64,000 nt of DNA from a virus. The position numbers were made by a program, and so were the translations under genes. Where the stretch lies: positions 1 to 64,000 of the IMG/VR virus record IMGVR_UViG_3300030508_000018; one strand, given 5' to 3'. The notes beneath the pieces are model-generated. The model had not been told where the DNA came from and searched no databases. It saw nothing but the letters and a program-made list of their open reading frames with translations. Below are positions 35,970 through 43,485 of the stretch, piece after piece. Within the stretch, counting starts at the first letter, position 1. The number at the start of each line of letters is the position of its first letter.

Positions 35970-36158
35970 TTAAAGTTGTTTTATTTCTTCACTAAAACCA
36001 GCTAGCGTTTTAGCACGAACGCGTTCACCCAAATCCCGATCATCAAAACGTTTTGTCTTATTACTAGGTCCGGCACCGAACATGTCGTTAGATACAACAA
36101 ACCCATCGATAATTCCGGCTTTTGCAGCCAGCAATATTTCATTCAATGACCAGCTATA
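35970..36158 (-). pseudogene. C-terminal segment beyond an in-frame TAA
   Basis: Directly after the TAA at 36159-36161, in the same frame, the DNA encodes 62 residues (YSWSLNEILLAAKAGIIDGF ... KTLAGFSEEIKQL) and then TAA just before a terminator. There is no start codon or ribosome site at its beginning. It is best read as the C-terminal part of the gene ending at 36159, now separated by a stop. Confidence 0.55.
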
Positions 36159-36587
36159 TTACCCATTGACAGGGTTCCGAACTTCATGCACTTTGCCGAG
36201 TTGCGCTGCAAGTTTGATTTCATCTTCAATGTTATTGAAAACGATTGGTTCATTGTGATAATGCTTCCAAATATTACCACGCTTAACCAGCGTCAGTTCG
36301 CTCTCGCAAATTGCTTGTGAGTAACACTGACCTTCGTTCGAAGTGATTTGATAAAATGGGTAAGGGGAACCGTCGCTGCGTGTTGACGCAATATTGTGAT
36401 AGCTAATATCGCGAATAATGCTAAGAAGACCTTCTCCTTCCCAAATAGGGATATGCTCGGGAATGTGCATCGTTTCTTTGAAAACAGCTTTGACGATATC
36501 CCCTTCCCAAAATTTAAGTTTTGGTAGATCGCTAAATAGAATAGAGTCAGCAGACGAGTCTAGCCCACTATCTCGATATTCTTGCAT
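36159..36587 (-). CDS. Hypothetical protein, middle part of an interrupted frame
   Basis: 142 residues from the ATG at 36587, but this ATG has no ribosome-binding site. The frame is open and protein-like for 23 codons further upstream (DGTDDYFDGHELVFVDPTIK), back to a TAA at 36657. Downstream it also continues past TAA. So it is probably the central section of a protein of about 300 residues running from 36878 to 35970 with two internal TAA codons. No family recognised; it contains MQEYRD, shared with the gene at 56.8-57.3 kb. Confidence 0.5.
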   Translation of the reverse strand: MQEYRDSGLDSSADSILFSDLPKLKFWEGDIVKAVFKETMHIPEHIPIWEGEGLLSIIRDISYHNIASTRSDGSPYPFYQITSNEGQCYSQAICESELTLVKRGNIWKHYHNEPIVFNNIEDEIKLAAQLGKVHEVRNPVNG

Positions 36588-36656
36588 CCGAATATCTTTT
36601 ATAGTAGGATCGACAAAAACGAGTTCATGTCCATCGAAATAATCGTCAGTGCCATC

Positions 36657-36878
36657 TTAAAACTTAACACGCGGCATACCGTTGCTATGGTATACTCCTG
36701 GTTTTCTGAAACCGTTTACACGGCTTTTATATGAAATCACTTCACGAAAACCGACGATCTTACCGCGTGTACCGTTTGGTAGCTTAGTGCAATTGCCGTA
36801 TGCCCGGCGTTCATCATCGATTTGAATTTCGACTTCATCGCCAATGCGCATAAACGTATTGGATATAATCTTTTCCAC
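36657..36878 (-). CDS. Small SH3-like protein or N-terminus of interrupted gene
   Basis: 73 residues, starting with GTG after AAAAGGAAATAAAA. The text (MRIGDEVEIQIDDERR, LPNGTRGKIVGFREV) fits a small SH3-like beta barrel, as in KOW-type or DUF domains controlling binding. It could be a complete protein ending with TAA. But the same frame reads on into coding-like text and the 36159 segment, with no new start signal. Confidence 0.55.
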   Translation of the reverse strand: MEKIISNTFMRIGDEVEIQIDDERRAYGNCTKLPNGTRGKIVGFREVISYKSRVNGFRKPGVYHSNGMPRVKF

Positions 36879-36899
36879 TTTTATTTCCTTTTAGAGTTA

Positions 36900-37130
36900 T
36901 TACATCAATGTTACCATCTTTTGCTTGGTAAATAAAGTAACACGAAAAATTGGGTAATCAATCAGTTCATCTGGATCAGTGATCTTGAACCCATTGATGG
37001 AAAGTACGCTATTTTTAATCCAGCGTTTTAACTCACCATTCGATGCTGTTCCAGTCTTTAAACCTTCACGAGTTTGAAACATACACGTCTCGTGCAGATT
37101 CTTCAGATATTCATAGGCATTCATCGCCAT
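36900..37130 (-). CDS. Small hypothetical protein
   Basis: 76 residues (MAMNAYEYLKNLHETCMF...), with an N-terminal helix and a C-terminal beta pair (PIFRVTLFTKQKMVTLM). Start behind AGGAGA, 12 nt from the previous stop. It ends in TAATAA. No family recognised. Confidence 0.6.
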   Translation of the reverse strand: MAMNAYEYLKNLHETCMFQTREGLKTGTASNGELKRWIKNSVLSINGFKITDPDELIDYPIFRVTLFTKQKMVTLM

Positions 37131-37142
37131 GATAGCTCTCCT

Positions 37143-37397
37143 TTACTCTGGTGTATTGGTTATAATGACAGCATCAATATACCAATCGTGGCCATTAAGT
37201 TTAGCGGCTACTTTAGTATGTTTGATTCGCGTTTCGATGATTCGGCGATACTGCATTTTGACTAACCTCAAACATAAAGCATCGCTTGTGCAACCATCTT
37301 TCCAAATTTTACACTTGAATTCTTCAGTCGGAAGTAAGGATTTTTTCGTATATCGTTCCATTACTTCCGCCAAAGCTACTACGTTATGAAACGACAT
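37143..37397 (-). CDS. Small hypothetical protein
   Basis: 84 residues from the ATG at 37397, chosen because AGAGG lies just upstream (a longer frame to 37445 overlaps the previous gene). Sequence MSFHNVVALAEVMERYTKKS, then a CKIWKDGC pair and a beta strand end DWYIDAVIIT. Function not recognised. Confidence 0.55.
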   Translation of the reverse strand: MSFHNVVALAEVMERYTKKSLLPTEEFKCKIWKDGCTSDALCLRLVKMQYRRIIETRIKHTKVAAKLNGHDWYIDAVIITNTPE

Positions 37398-37404
37398 ATT
37401 GCCT

Positions 37405-37998
37405 CTAAAAAGTAAATTCACCACAGAGTGTTTTGATAGCATCATTGTGCCACTTCACATGGTGCTCCCAGTCTTTCTTTACATCATCCAACAAAAGACC
37501 AGGACCGCCACCAACGGCTACTTGCATTGCCCAATACTGACGCTGTGTCATTGGTTGTTTGCAGATCGATTTGAACGGAACACCAAATGGCATTTGAGGT
37601 ACAGTAACGTCATCTGCACAACGATCCCAGTCAATATATGGCAAATGATTGCCATGTAGTAATGAAAAAACAATGATCTCAGGTATCTGATTGTTTATCA
37701 TCCCAAATATTTCAGGAGGCAAAGTCCCGACGATTTCTGTGTCTTTATAGATGTCTCTGGAAGTTACTTTAATACTGACGTTCTTAACTTTACCCCAAGT
37801 GAGTTCGTCGGTATAGTTCGCTGGTGTTAACAACAACTCTACTGATTTTACCCAAGTAGGGATACTATGTTCTTTTGCTAAAGCAGCAGTTCCGTTCGAT
37901 TGATGATACAAGACACGATACCAGCTACCTTGTGTGTAAGCGCCAGCATTGTATTTATGGATAAGGGCGTTGTTGTTATTAGAGCGAATCTCATTCAT
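37405..37998 (-). CDS. Hypothetical protein
   Basis: A 197-residue protein beginning MNEIRSNNNNALIHKYNAG, start behind AGGAGAAACGAC. Mixed alpha/beta; segments PEIIVFSLLHGNHLPYIDWD and MTQRQYWAMQVAVGGGPG. TAG stop. First gene after a strong terminator at 38.02 kb. No family recognised. Confidence 0.6.
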   Translation of the reverse strand: MNEIRSNNNNALIHKYNAGAYTQGSWYRVLYHQSNGTAALAKEHSIPTWVKSVELLLTPANYTDELTWGKVKNVSIKVTSRDIYKDTEIVGTLPPEIFGMINNQIPEIIVFSLLHGNHLPYIDWDRCADDVTVPQMPFGVPFKSICKQPMTQRQYWAMQVAVGGGPGLLLDDVKKDWEHHVKWHNDAIKTLCGEFTF

Positions 37999-38021
37999 GT
38001 CGTTTCTCCTAGTTAATTTGT

Positions 38022-38070
38022 AGAATAAATATTAATGGGATCTCATAAATCCCGTTAATGTATTTATTCT
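38022..38070 (-). terminator. Long AT-rich hairpin
   Basis: AGAATAAATATTAATGGGAT pairs with ATCCCGTTAATGTATTTATT plus CT (one bulge) around CTCATAA. It lies just past the TAG that ends the alpha-CTD-like segment, consistent with termination of that gene. Confidence 0.75.
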
Positions 38071-38077
38071 GTTATTT

Positions 38078-38287
38078 CTAATATTCACTGATCGGTGTCC
38101 AATCACCAACATCTGTACCAAGTGTTAGATTAACCTCAGTTAAGAAATCAGTAATTTCTTTAAGGCACACCTTCCCAAAGTTATCCCTGCTTAGTAAATC
38201 ATTTTCGGTATGTTGGATAAGCTTTCCAACTTCTTCAATGCGAGCACTTCTTAATGCATTTTTTACACGGCTAGTAAAATTACAATC
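38078..38287 (-). pseudogene. RNA polymerase alpha-CTD-like domain after an in-frame TAA
   Basis: Directly after the TAA at 38288-38290, the same frame reads DCNFTSRVKNALRSARIEEV, GKLIQHTENDLLSRDNFGKV, CLKEITDFLTEVNLTLG and stops at TAG. This aligns with the C-terminal domain of bacterial RNAP alpha (E. coli [20 protein letters not shown]..., then TPNLGKKSLTEI). The DNA-contacting R, N, G and K positions (R265, N268, G296, K298 in E. coli) are kept. No start codon or ribosome site precedes it. It is probably the C-terminal half of the gene at 38288-38590. Confidence 0.7.
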
Positions 38288-38590
38288 TTAAATTAACATA
38301 TCAAAGACTGGATTATAGTCATGCTTTTCTAAGCGCTGTTTTCGACGCGCTTCTTCTTCCATTCTGCGCGCCTTCATCATTTTACCTACATCTTCCAATG
38401 ACATAACGGGTTGAAATAAGCAAGCTTCTGCTTTTTGAAGCAGTTCTTTTATTTCTTCTTCGCGTTCCGTACATTCCGCGTACGTTACACCAGGGACTGA
38501 CGCATAAGCTGTCATTACATTGCTTAACGCAATCGCTTTGTCTTGATAAAATTTAGCTTTTGCAATTAACATTTCTTGTGTGTTGGACAT
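38288..38590 (-). CDS. Helical protein fused in frame to alpha-CTD-like segment
   Basis: 100 residues, MSNTQEMLIAKAKFYQDKAI..., mostly charged helix (EREEEIKELLQKAEACLF; KARRMEEEARRKQRLEKHD), likely a coiled coil or linker. It ends NPVFDMLI before TAA. The same frame then gives an alpha-CTD-like domain, and FDMLI-x-DCNFTSRV parallels the alpha linker/CTD junction. It is first after the promoter-like element at 38.63 kb, so it is probably early. Host or phage RNA polymerase is a likely partner if the CTD is made. Confidence 0.6.
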   Translation of the reverse strand: MSNTQEMLIAKAKFYQDKAIALSNVMTAYASVPGVTYAECTEREEEIKELLQKAEACLFQPVMSLEDVGKMMKARRMEEEARRKQRLEKHDYNPVFDMLI

Positions 38591-38633
38591 GTGAATCTCC
38601 TTAACAATGGTTTAAGTTAGATTTGCTTCTATT

Positions 38634-38665
38634 CACATACAGTATATGTCTGAAATATTCTAGAA
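38634..38665 (-). promoter_or_regulatory. Conserved promoter-like element, copy 2
   Basis: On the minus strand, TTCTAGAATATTTCAGAC is followed by ATATACTGTATGTGAATAG. It is 2 nt shorter in the spacer than the copies at 27.53 and 58.72 kb. It lies about 45 nt upstream of the start of the 100-aa/alpha-CTD gene. Confidence 0.7.
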
Positions 38666-38777
38666 TCCAGTATATAACCACGGAAATACTGTGGCTAGTA
38701 ATTTAAAAAAACCATCTAGATATATACTGTGAACCAATAAGGAAGAGTAACCCAGCTTTAGTAAAAAAGAGAAACCC

Positions 38778-38811
38778 ATAAATCCAGAGTCTTATTTGAC
38801 TCTGGATTTAT
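38778..38811 (-). terminator. Terminator of the 38.8-39.4 kb gene
   Basis: A perfect 14-bp stem, ATAAATCCAGAGTC with GACTCTGGATTTAT, loop TTATTT. The minus tail reads GGGTTTCTCTTTTTT. The stretch 38666-38777 between this and the promoter element holds no gene that I can see. Confidence 0.8.
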
Positions 38812-38835
38812 GCTGTCTTTATTTTTTAATGTGGC

Positions 38836-39423
38836 TCATCCGCACTCTGCCAAAATCCTATTTTCAGTTCTGTTAATTTCATTGTCATTCTCCTTATATT
38901 CGATACGCGCCTTCAATACACGAGGGCTAATGTTTAAAATATTTGCTGCTTCTTTTACGTTTTTATATACAACACCGTCAATAGTAACTGGTTCGTTATA
39001 TTGAATCATGTTAGGATAGTTACCGGCCAATAAGAAGTTAGTAATCAATAATGGTATATTAGGATCAGTTTCTCCCCAGAATTCATATTTCATACTAATC
39101 TTATCATCATTGTTATTAGACTGCGATATGTTACGATTTAAAATAACCATCAATCTATCACGACGTTCTTGCAGAATATACGCTGTGCGTTCAAACACGT
39201 ATTTCTTCTTAATACTTAACCCACTTAAAATTCTGATACTGCCATCACCTACGACGTATTTACCTATCGTCGATATTTCCCAATCTGATAAGATTCTTTT
39301 TTCTTCGATGAACGTGTTACAGTCTACTTCGTTATTACTTAACTCATCGAATAATTCTAAGAAAATTTCTTCTATCTTATCGATGATTGGTAGAAGATTA
39401 CTATAGCGTCGAGTAATACACAC
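38836..39423 (-). CDS. Hypothetical protein
   Basis: A 195-residue protein (MCITRRYSNLLPIIDKIEEI...). Acidic N-terminal helix, a beta-rich middle with KKYVFERTAYILQERRDRL, and a C-terminal section with a helix-turn-helix-like segment (NVKEAANILNISPRVLKARI) that resembles NUMOD1-type DNA-binding helices. Function not recognised. Separate transcription unit with its own terminator, downstream of the AAA+ gene. Confidence 0.6.
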   Translation of the reverse strand: MCITRRYSNLLPIIDKIEEIFLELFDELSNNEVDCNTFIEEKRILSDWEISTIGKYVVGDGSIRILSGLSIKKKYVFERTAYILQERRDRLMVILNRNISQSNNNDDKISMKYEFWGETDPNIPLLITNFLLAGNYPNMIQYNEPVTIDGVVYKNVKEAANILNISPRVLKARIEYKENDNEINRTENRILAECG

Positions 39424-39438
39424 GTCACTTCTCCTTTT

Positions 39439-40104
39439 TTAGAAACCTAGTTTTTTTGTATAACGATTTATTGTTTGTTGAAATGGATTTGGTTTATTCA
39501 ATACTTCAGAAAGAGTCCATTTATCTTTAGCTGTAAAATCTCTTTCTGGTAAGTTCATTACTTTAAGAATATCATTGGCTTCTGATACAGTAAGTAGCTC
39601 AAACTTAATAATGTCGAAACAACGTCCACTACGCAGTAGAGCAGGGTCAATTTTATCAAGGCTGTTAAGATTAGTAGAGAATACAATTTTCTTACCTCGT
39701 TCTTGAATAACGCCATCTGCGCTATTAAGAAAAGTAGACATTAGTGAATTGCCACCTTCACGCGAACCGAGCCAAGCATCGCAATCTTCATATGCTAAAA
39801 TACTAGCATCTGACCTATAAAACTGTCTTACTGTTTCTTTGTCTTCTACTGCCTCTTTGCTATAAGCCAAATATGCAGTGGAGTTACGATGTGTGATAAG
39901 TGATCTTAAGAAAGTACTTTTTCCTGTCCCAGGTTCTCCAAATAGAATAAGAATATTTTCCGAAGATGACATAAACGCATCAAAGTAATCGCTCAACGGA
40001 GCGTTAATATACGGATAAAACACAGGTAATGCCTTCTGCATTTTACTTGATTCTAAGAATGAGAGATCTGTATCTAGATGGCCATAGCTATCTACACCGG
40101 TCAC
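39439..40104 (-). CDS. AAA+ ATPase (C-terminal, catalytic part)
   Basis: 221 residues from a GTG at 40104. Walker A is GEPGTGKST, Walker B-like ILAYEDCDAW, sensor 1 KIVFSTN, and an arginine-finger region ALLRSGRCFD, as in BCS1/Rix7-type AAA+ proteins. The frame is open and protein-like further upstream to 40194 (RTYDEDEISCIKEWVNDELK), with no start codon. There it meets the 40155-40511 gene in another frame. The true protein is probably a fusion of the two through a frameshift. It may act in remodelling virion or replication complexes. Confidence 0.75.
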   Translation of the reverse strand: MTGVDSYGHLDTDLSFLESSKMQKALPVFYPYINAPLSDYFDAFMSSSENILILFGEPGTGKSTFLRSLITHRNSTAYLAYSKEAVEDKETVRQFYRSDASILAYEDCDAWLGSREGGNSLMSTFLNSADGVIQERGKKIVFSTNLNSLDKIDPALLRSGRCFDIIKFELLTVSEANDILKVMNLPERDFTAKDKWTLSEVLNKPNPFQQTINRYTKKLGF

Positions 40105-40154
40105 AGTGTTAATGAACGAACCGTTAATTTTTAACTCATCATTAACCCATTCTT

Positions 40155-40511
40155 TTATACAACTAATTTCATCTTCATCGTAAGTACGTTTTCGTTAATA
40201 TTAATAATAACGCACGCATCGGCTATTGCCTCATCATTTTTTCGCAAAACTAGGAGCCAATTTACACTAGCTTCTATGGCGGTGAATGTGTAATTATTAC
40301 GGCGAAAATAATTTAGTATTTTTGTTAAATCTTTTTCTGCATCTCTTGTTACTAGTTTATGTCTAAATTCATCTGATGATAGTCCTGAATTAACACGCTT
40401 TAACATAATAAAATAAAACGTAGCAGCATCGATATTAGAAAGTCCGGTACTAAGCAATTCAGGCAAAGTATCTTCTGTGAACATAGGTATTGCTTTTTCT
40501 TCTTTTGACAT
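40155..40511 (-). CDS. N-terminal part of the AAA+ protein (frameshifted)
   Basis: 118 residues from the ATG at 40511 (MSKEEKAIPMFTEDTLPELL); a longer frame exists but lacks a better start. Helical content, ending NINENVLTMKMKLVV at TAA. The last 13 codons overlap the AAA+ frame. Shifting -1 near 40190 (CGAAAAC) would join it to the ATPase. Alone it has no recognised function. Confidence 0.6.
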   Translation of the reverse strand: MSKEEKAIPMFTEDTLPELLSTGLSNIDAATFYFIMLKRVNSGLSSDEFRHKLVTRDAEKDLTKILNYFRRNNYTFTAIEASVNWLLVLRKNDEAIADACVIININENVLTMKMKLVV

Positions 40512-40640
40512 ATTCGCCTTTATTTGTAAAAGTATAAAACTATTTCGAAAATAATAAAAATTAAAAATGTAATAAACCATTCGCGTTTACTATCTACAAA
40601 TTTAATTTTTATCATTGGTTTGCCGTTATATTTTCTTTTG

Positions 40641-40919
40641 TTAGACAATTGCAATTCGGCCAGTTACGCTATGTTTCACTGTCCGGTATTCTTCGCCGGT
40701 CCAGTCATTATACACAACGGCACTCCAACTAACATATTTATTTTCGAGCATGTGTTTTACAACATTACTAACAGCACTGGTAACGTACATGCTCCATGTG
40801 CGCTTAATAACTGTTTTTCCATCTGCAGCAAAATAGTCTGTGATAATTGCACGTTCATGTTGGTGCTTAACACGACGTGCGTATTGGTGTTTTACTATAC
40901 GCATTTTCTTACTTGCCAT
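40641..40919 (-). CDS. Small basic hypothetical protein
   Basis: 92 residues from the ATG at 40919 (MASKKMRIVKHQYARRVKHQ); another ATG lies 12 nt upstream. Very basic N-terminus, then a beta-rich domain (VVYNDWTGEEYRTVKHSV). It could bind nucleic acid, but no known family is recognised. Confidence 0.55.
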   Translation of the reverse strand: MASKKMRIVKHQYARRVKHQHERAIITDYFAADGKTVIKRTWSMYVTSAVSNVVKHMLENKYVSWSAVVYNDWTGEEYRTVKHSVTGRIAIV

Positions 40920-40989
40920 TTTACTTCTCATCTATATTCAATGGTCGTATCTTGTTTGGATATAAGAAACATATGCTATCCTTTATCTG

Positions 40990-41178
40990 TTACAACCAAA
41001 CATTAATAACAACAAACAAAGTAATACCAACTACCGCTATAATGACAACAGATATCTTCATCTGTTTAGATGTCTTTGTTTCACCATATCCTTGCCACAC
41101 CATCCATATAGCAAGAACAAGAAGCATAAGTCCTTGCCACATAGCTGGGCCTGGATTGCTGTGTGCGTCTATTAACAT
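40990..41178 (-). CDS. Small membrane protein with two helices
   Basis: 62 residues: GLMLLVLAIWMVWQGYG (about 16-32) and ISVVIIAVVGITLFVVINVW (about 43-62), joined by a K/T-rich loop. Start behind GGAGAAATAG, with the previous stop adjacent. Probably an inner-membrane protein of the accessory module. Confidence 0.65.
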   Translation of the reverse strand: MLIDAHSNPGPAMWQGLMLLVLAIWMVWQGYGETKTSKQMKISVVIIAVVGITLFVVINVWL

Positions 41179-41604
41179 CTATTTCTCCTTAACGTCGTAA
41201 CCATTTTCTTGAAGGAAACGAATAGCTTCTTGAATTTGTTTTTCTTTCTCAGTAGTCGAAAAGAACAATAACATTTTCTCAAAAGGTTCAGAACTATAAT
41301 CATGCCGCTTCTTATAAGCCTCGTATTCCTTTTTCCATTCATCAGCAATTATTTTTAGTTCTGATTCTTCCACAAACTTAAAACTACCCCATATCGTGTT
41401 TGTTGATTTGTAACCATATTTAAAATAATTATGATAATCATCACCATCTCCTAAGCTGTTTAAATATTTTCTTTTAGCTTCTGGTAATTCTTGAATCACA
41501 TAAAAAAATACACGTTTCTGAATTGTTTCAATGGATTTTTTACTACGATCAAACCAAGCTGGAATAGTAATTTTTTCTTTATAATTACCAAGTAAAATTT
41601 CCAT
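41179..41604 (-). CDS. Main part of a frameshifted helical protein
   Basis: 141 residues from the ATG at 41604, but the same frame is open and protein-like to about 41790 (VVFLTEEEERTQTEKDYWDG, then SLLKEDKERWIKVCNELITQ). There it meets the HTH gene that starts at 41986 in another frame. So the ATG at 41604 is internal, and the full protein spans 41179-41986. Helical, charged C-terminus (STTEKEKQIQEAIRFLQENG). Function unknown. Confidence 0.6.
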   Translation of the reverse strand: MEILLGNYKEKITIPAWFDRSKKSIETIQKRVFFYVIQELPEAKRKYLNSLGDGDDYHNYFKYGYKSTNTIWGSFKFVEESELKIIADEWKKEYEAYKKRHDYSSEPFEKMLLFFSTTEKEKQIQEAIRFLQENGYDVKEK

Positions 41605-41707
41605 GAGATCGATACCACGAAGAATCTCATTACGGTCTTTATCGTCAGGAATATCAATAGCAGATATTTGTGTAATTAATTCATTACAAACTTTAATCCA
41701 TCTTTCT

Positions 41708-41986
41708 TTATCTTCTTTTAAAAGAGATAAAGAGCCATCCCAATAATCTTTTTCTGTTTGTGTTCGTTCTTCTTCTTCTGTTAAAAAAACAACACCATAA
41801 ACGACGTGCTGCTGTATCAGCTCGTGCTCTTAATGTATTCCTATTAAGATTAAGCTCTGTAGCAATTTCTTTCGTACTCGCGTTATTCAAAAACGCGAGT
41901 AGTACTTTCACGTTACGAAAAAAAGTTGGAAGTTCATAGATTCCAGTTTTACGAATTAACTCAGAAGGTGTGTATTGAATACTCAT
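41708..41986 (-). CDS. HTH-containing N-terminus of the frameshifted protein
   Basis: From the ATG at 41986 (behind GGAATTATC) the text MSIQYTPSELIRKTGIYELP leads to a helix-turn-helix-like segment (STKEIATELNLNRNTLRARA). After TAARR it becomes unlike protein (WCCFFNRRRRTNTNRKR). The +1 frame continues properly from a run of seven Ts (41783-41789). So a one-base length difference in the T-run separates this from the 41179-41604 part. Confidence 0.6.
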   Translation of the reverse strand: MSIQYTPSELIRKTGIYELPTFFRNVKVLLAFLNNASTKEIATELNLNRNTLRARADTAARRLWCCFFNRRRRTNTNRKRLLGWLFISFKRR

Positions 41987-42022
41987 GATAATTCCTTTTT
42001 TGTATTTAAAAACACAGAAAAT

Positions 42023-42052
42023 ACTCACTAACTCATCAGTAAGTTAGTGAGT
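42023..42052 (-). terminator. Terminator of the Tas-type gene
   Basis: ACTCACTAACT pairs with AGTTAGTGAGT around an 8-nt loop, 14 nt past the end of the 452-aa gene; the minus tail reads ATTTTCTGTGTTTTT. Confidence 0.8.
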
Positions 42053-42065
42053 CTAGTTTAGCTAT

Positions 42066-43424
42066 TTACGCTGCTTTCTTCGTGTGAATAATACCGAGCT
42101 TGCCTTCACTATATTCCGGCATTACTGGCAACCCAGCCGCTGTCTTTGCTGCGACGTAATAGTCCACCAAGAACCGTTTGATCATGTACCGTATTGCCAT
42201 GTTGTGACGATGACCATCTGTCTTATCTGCATGAGCTGGCATGTTTTCAATACGATTCTTGTAATCATAATAAAACCGACCATACACACTAGGCTCCGCA
42301 GAAACAACATGCCCTTTACTTTGCAAGAACGTCATTACCTGATCACCTTGCTTCTCGACACCTTTGCCCTTCGCTTGCACAAATCCTTCCTCCAACGCAA
42401 GCTTAAGCCGTAACGCAGCACCCAATTTCTTTCCGTCCACCAACGTCTTACCAGCACGCAAGAATGACGAACCAAGCACACCAATCAGTTTCGTTTTCAA
42501 AAACGGATTGAATGTGATGCTATCGCGCTCAGCTACATTACCTTCTTTATTTATGTATTCCTTTTTCACAAGACAGAATCCATGTCGACTACGACCGACG
42601 TTCTTTAGCACTAGCTGTTGGCCACTCGGTGCTTTCATTTGATATACTTCATTCGGATTGTTCATGCTTGTAACTGCACTACGTTCATCCCCAAGTTCTT
42701 CTTCAATCATCCGTGCTGGTACGGTATGTTCTTTTTTGTCTTCATCGACATACTGACCGATAGTAACAACATCGAGACCAGCATACTTGTGAATTGAAGA
42801 CGCATACTTCGGAATAGCGATGTCAATTTCGGATATCAATACACCAGACATAGCAGTACCTACACCATCTACATCTCTCAAGAAGTTGTCATAAAGTGGA
42901 ATGCCGGTCAAAGCACCTTCCAAATCACGGAATTGCTTTTCTTCTTGGGAAAGCATGCTGATATAAGCATGCACAAGAGTAAGTTCGCTATAGGTGCTAA
43001 TGATTTCACCAGGAACAAACTTATTCTTAGAAGGAAGCTTACCGTCAACAATAAGACTTTCTTCGACTTCGAGAGAAACGACATCTTTCTTAATGTCGCT
43101 TAACTCTTCTTCTTTGGTCACGCTTTTAGTTTTTTTGCCTTTCTGATTCTTTGCTTTAACGATTGCGGCAATTGGATCAGTAATACGTTTATAATCAGCA
43201 CGTAATTCGTCTAGCATTTTCTTGTCTTGTGCAGCTAAATCCTTTTCGGACATACCGTCTTGTTTCAAACCGAGCTTGGCTTTGAAGTTACCGGTGATTC
43301 TGTTACCCATTTGAATACGAACCTTTTGAAGGTCGTATGTTCCGCGCACAATTGTACGAATGGTATCGCGAATGGTGTATTCTTTTTGTGGCTTTGCTGA
43401 CGGCGTGATTACTGTGGTTTCCAT
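42066..43424 (-). CDS. tas: IS110/Nop-like Tas protein (TasA-type) of a TIGR system
   Basis: 452 residues, ATG behind AAAAGGAAATAAA. An N-terminal YDLQKVRIQMGNRI block (30-43) precedes a charged coiled coil. Residues 185-217 (DVDGVGTAMSGVLISEI, then KYASSIHKYAGL) match the Transposase_20/Nop-like core of IS110 proteins. The C-terminal part (TFNPFLKTKLIGVLGSSFLR, 304-323; FYYDYKNRI, 384-392; GHRHNMAIRYMIKRFL, 404-419) completes the pattern. There is no IS110 DEDD domain and no RuvC or HNH domain. Together with the adjacent 36-nt-period array, this fits a nuclease-less Tas protein of TIGR-Tas RNA-guided systems. It could alternatively be a domesticated IS110 transposase. Confidence 0.75.
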   Translation of the reverse strand: METTVITPSAKPQKEYTIRDTIRTIVRGTYDLQKVRIQMGNRITGNFKAKLGLKQDGMSEKDLAAQDKKMLDELRADYKRITDPIAAIVKAKNQKGKKTKSVTKEEELSDIKKDVVSLEVEESLIVDGKLPSKNKFVPGEIISTYSELTLVHAYISMLSQEEKQFRDLEGALTGIPLYDNFLRDVDGVGTAMSGVLISEIDIAIPKYASSIHKYAGLDVVTIGQYVDEDKKEHTVPARMIEEELGDERSAVTSMNNPNEVYQMKAPSGQQLVLKNVGRSRHGFCLVKKEYINKEGNVAERDSITFNPFLKTKLIGVLGSSFLRAGKTLVDGKKLGAALRLKLALEEGFVQAKGKGVEKQGDQVMTFLQSKGHVVSAEPSVYGRFYYDYKNRIENMPAHADKTDGHRHNMAIRYMIKRFLVDYYVAAKTAAGLPVMPEYSEGKLGIIHTKKAA

Positions 43425-43440
43425 TTTATTTCCTTTTAGA

Positions 43441-43485
43441 ATTATTAAAAATACTACGTTAAAAATTTTGGAGTTATCTCCAAAA
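43441..43485. promoter_or_regulatory. Leader between array and Tas-type gene
   Basis: 45 nt of AT-rich sequence between the array and the ribosome site of the 452-aa gene. It contains a short inverted repeat, AATTTTGGAG ... CTCCAAAA (about 43464-43484), which could be the end structure of the array RNA or a leader hairpin. No protein frame. Confidence 0.4.

Noticed and set aside
38666-38777. Possible second TIGR-like repeat (GTGAACCAA, GTAACCCAG)
   Set aside because: Only two loose matches and no 36-nt period.
42066-43424. Intact IS110 insertion sequence
   Set aside because: The IS110 DEDD domain is not seen and no element ends are obvious; the gene has its own operon terminator and an array instead of short non-coding ends.
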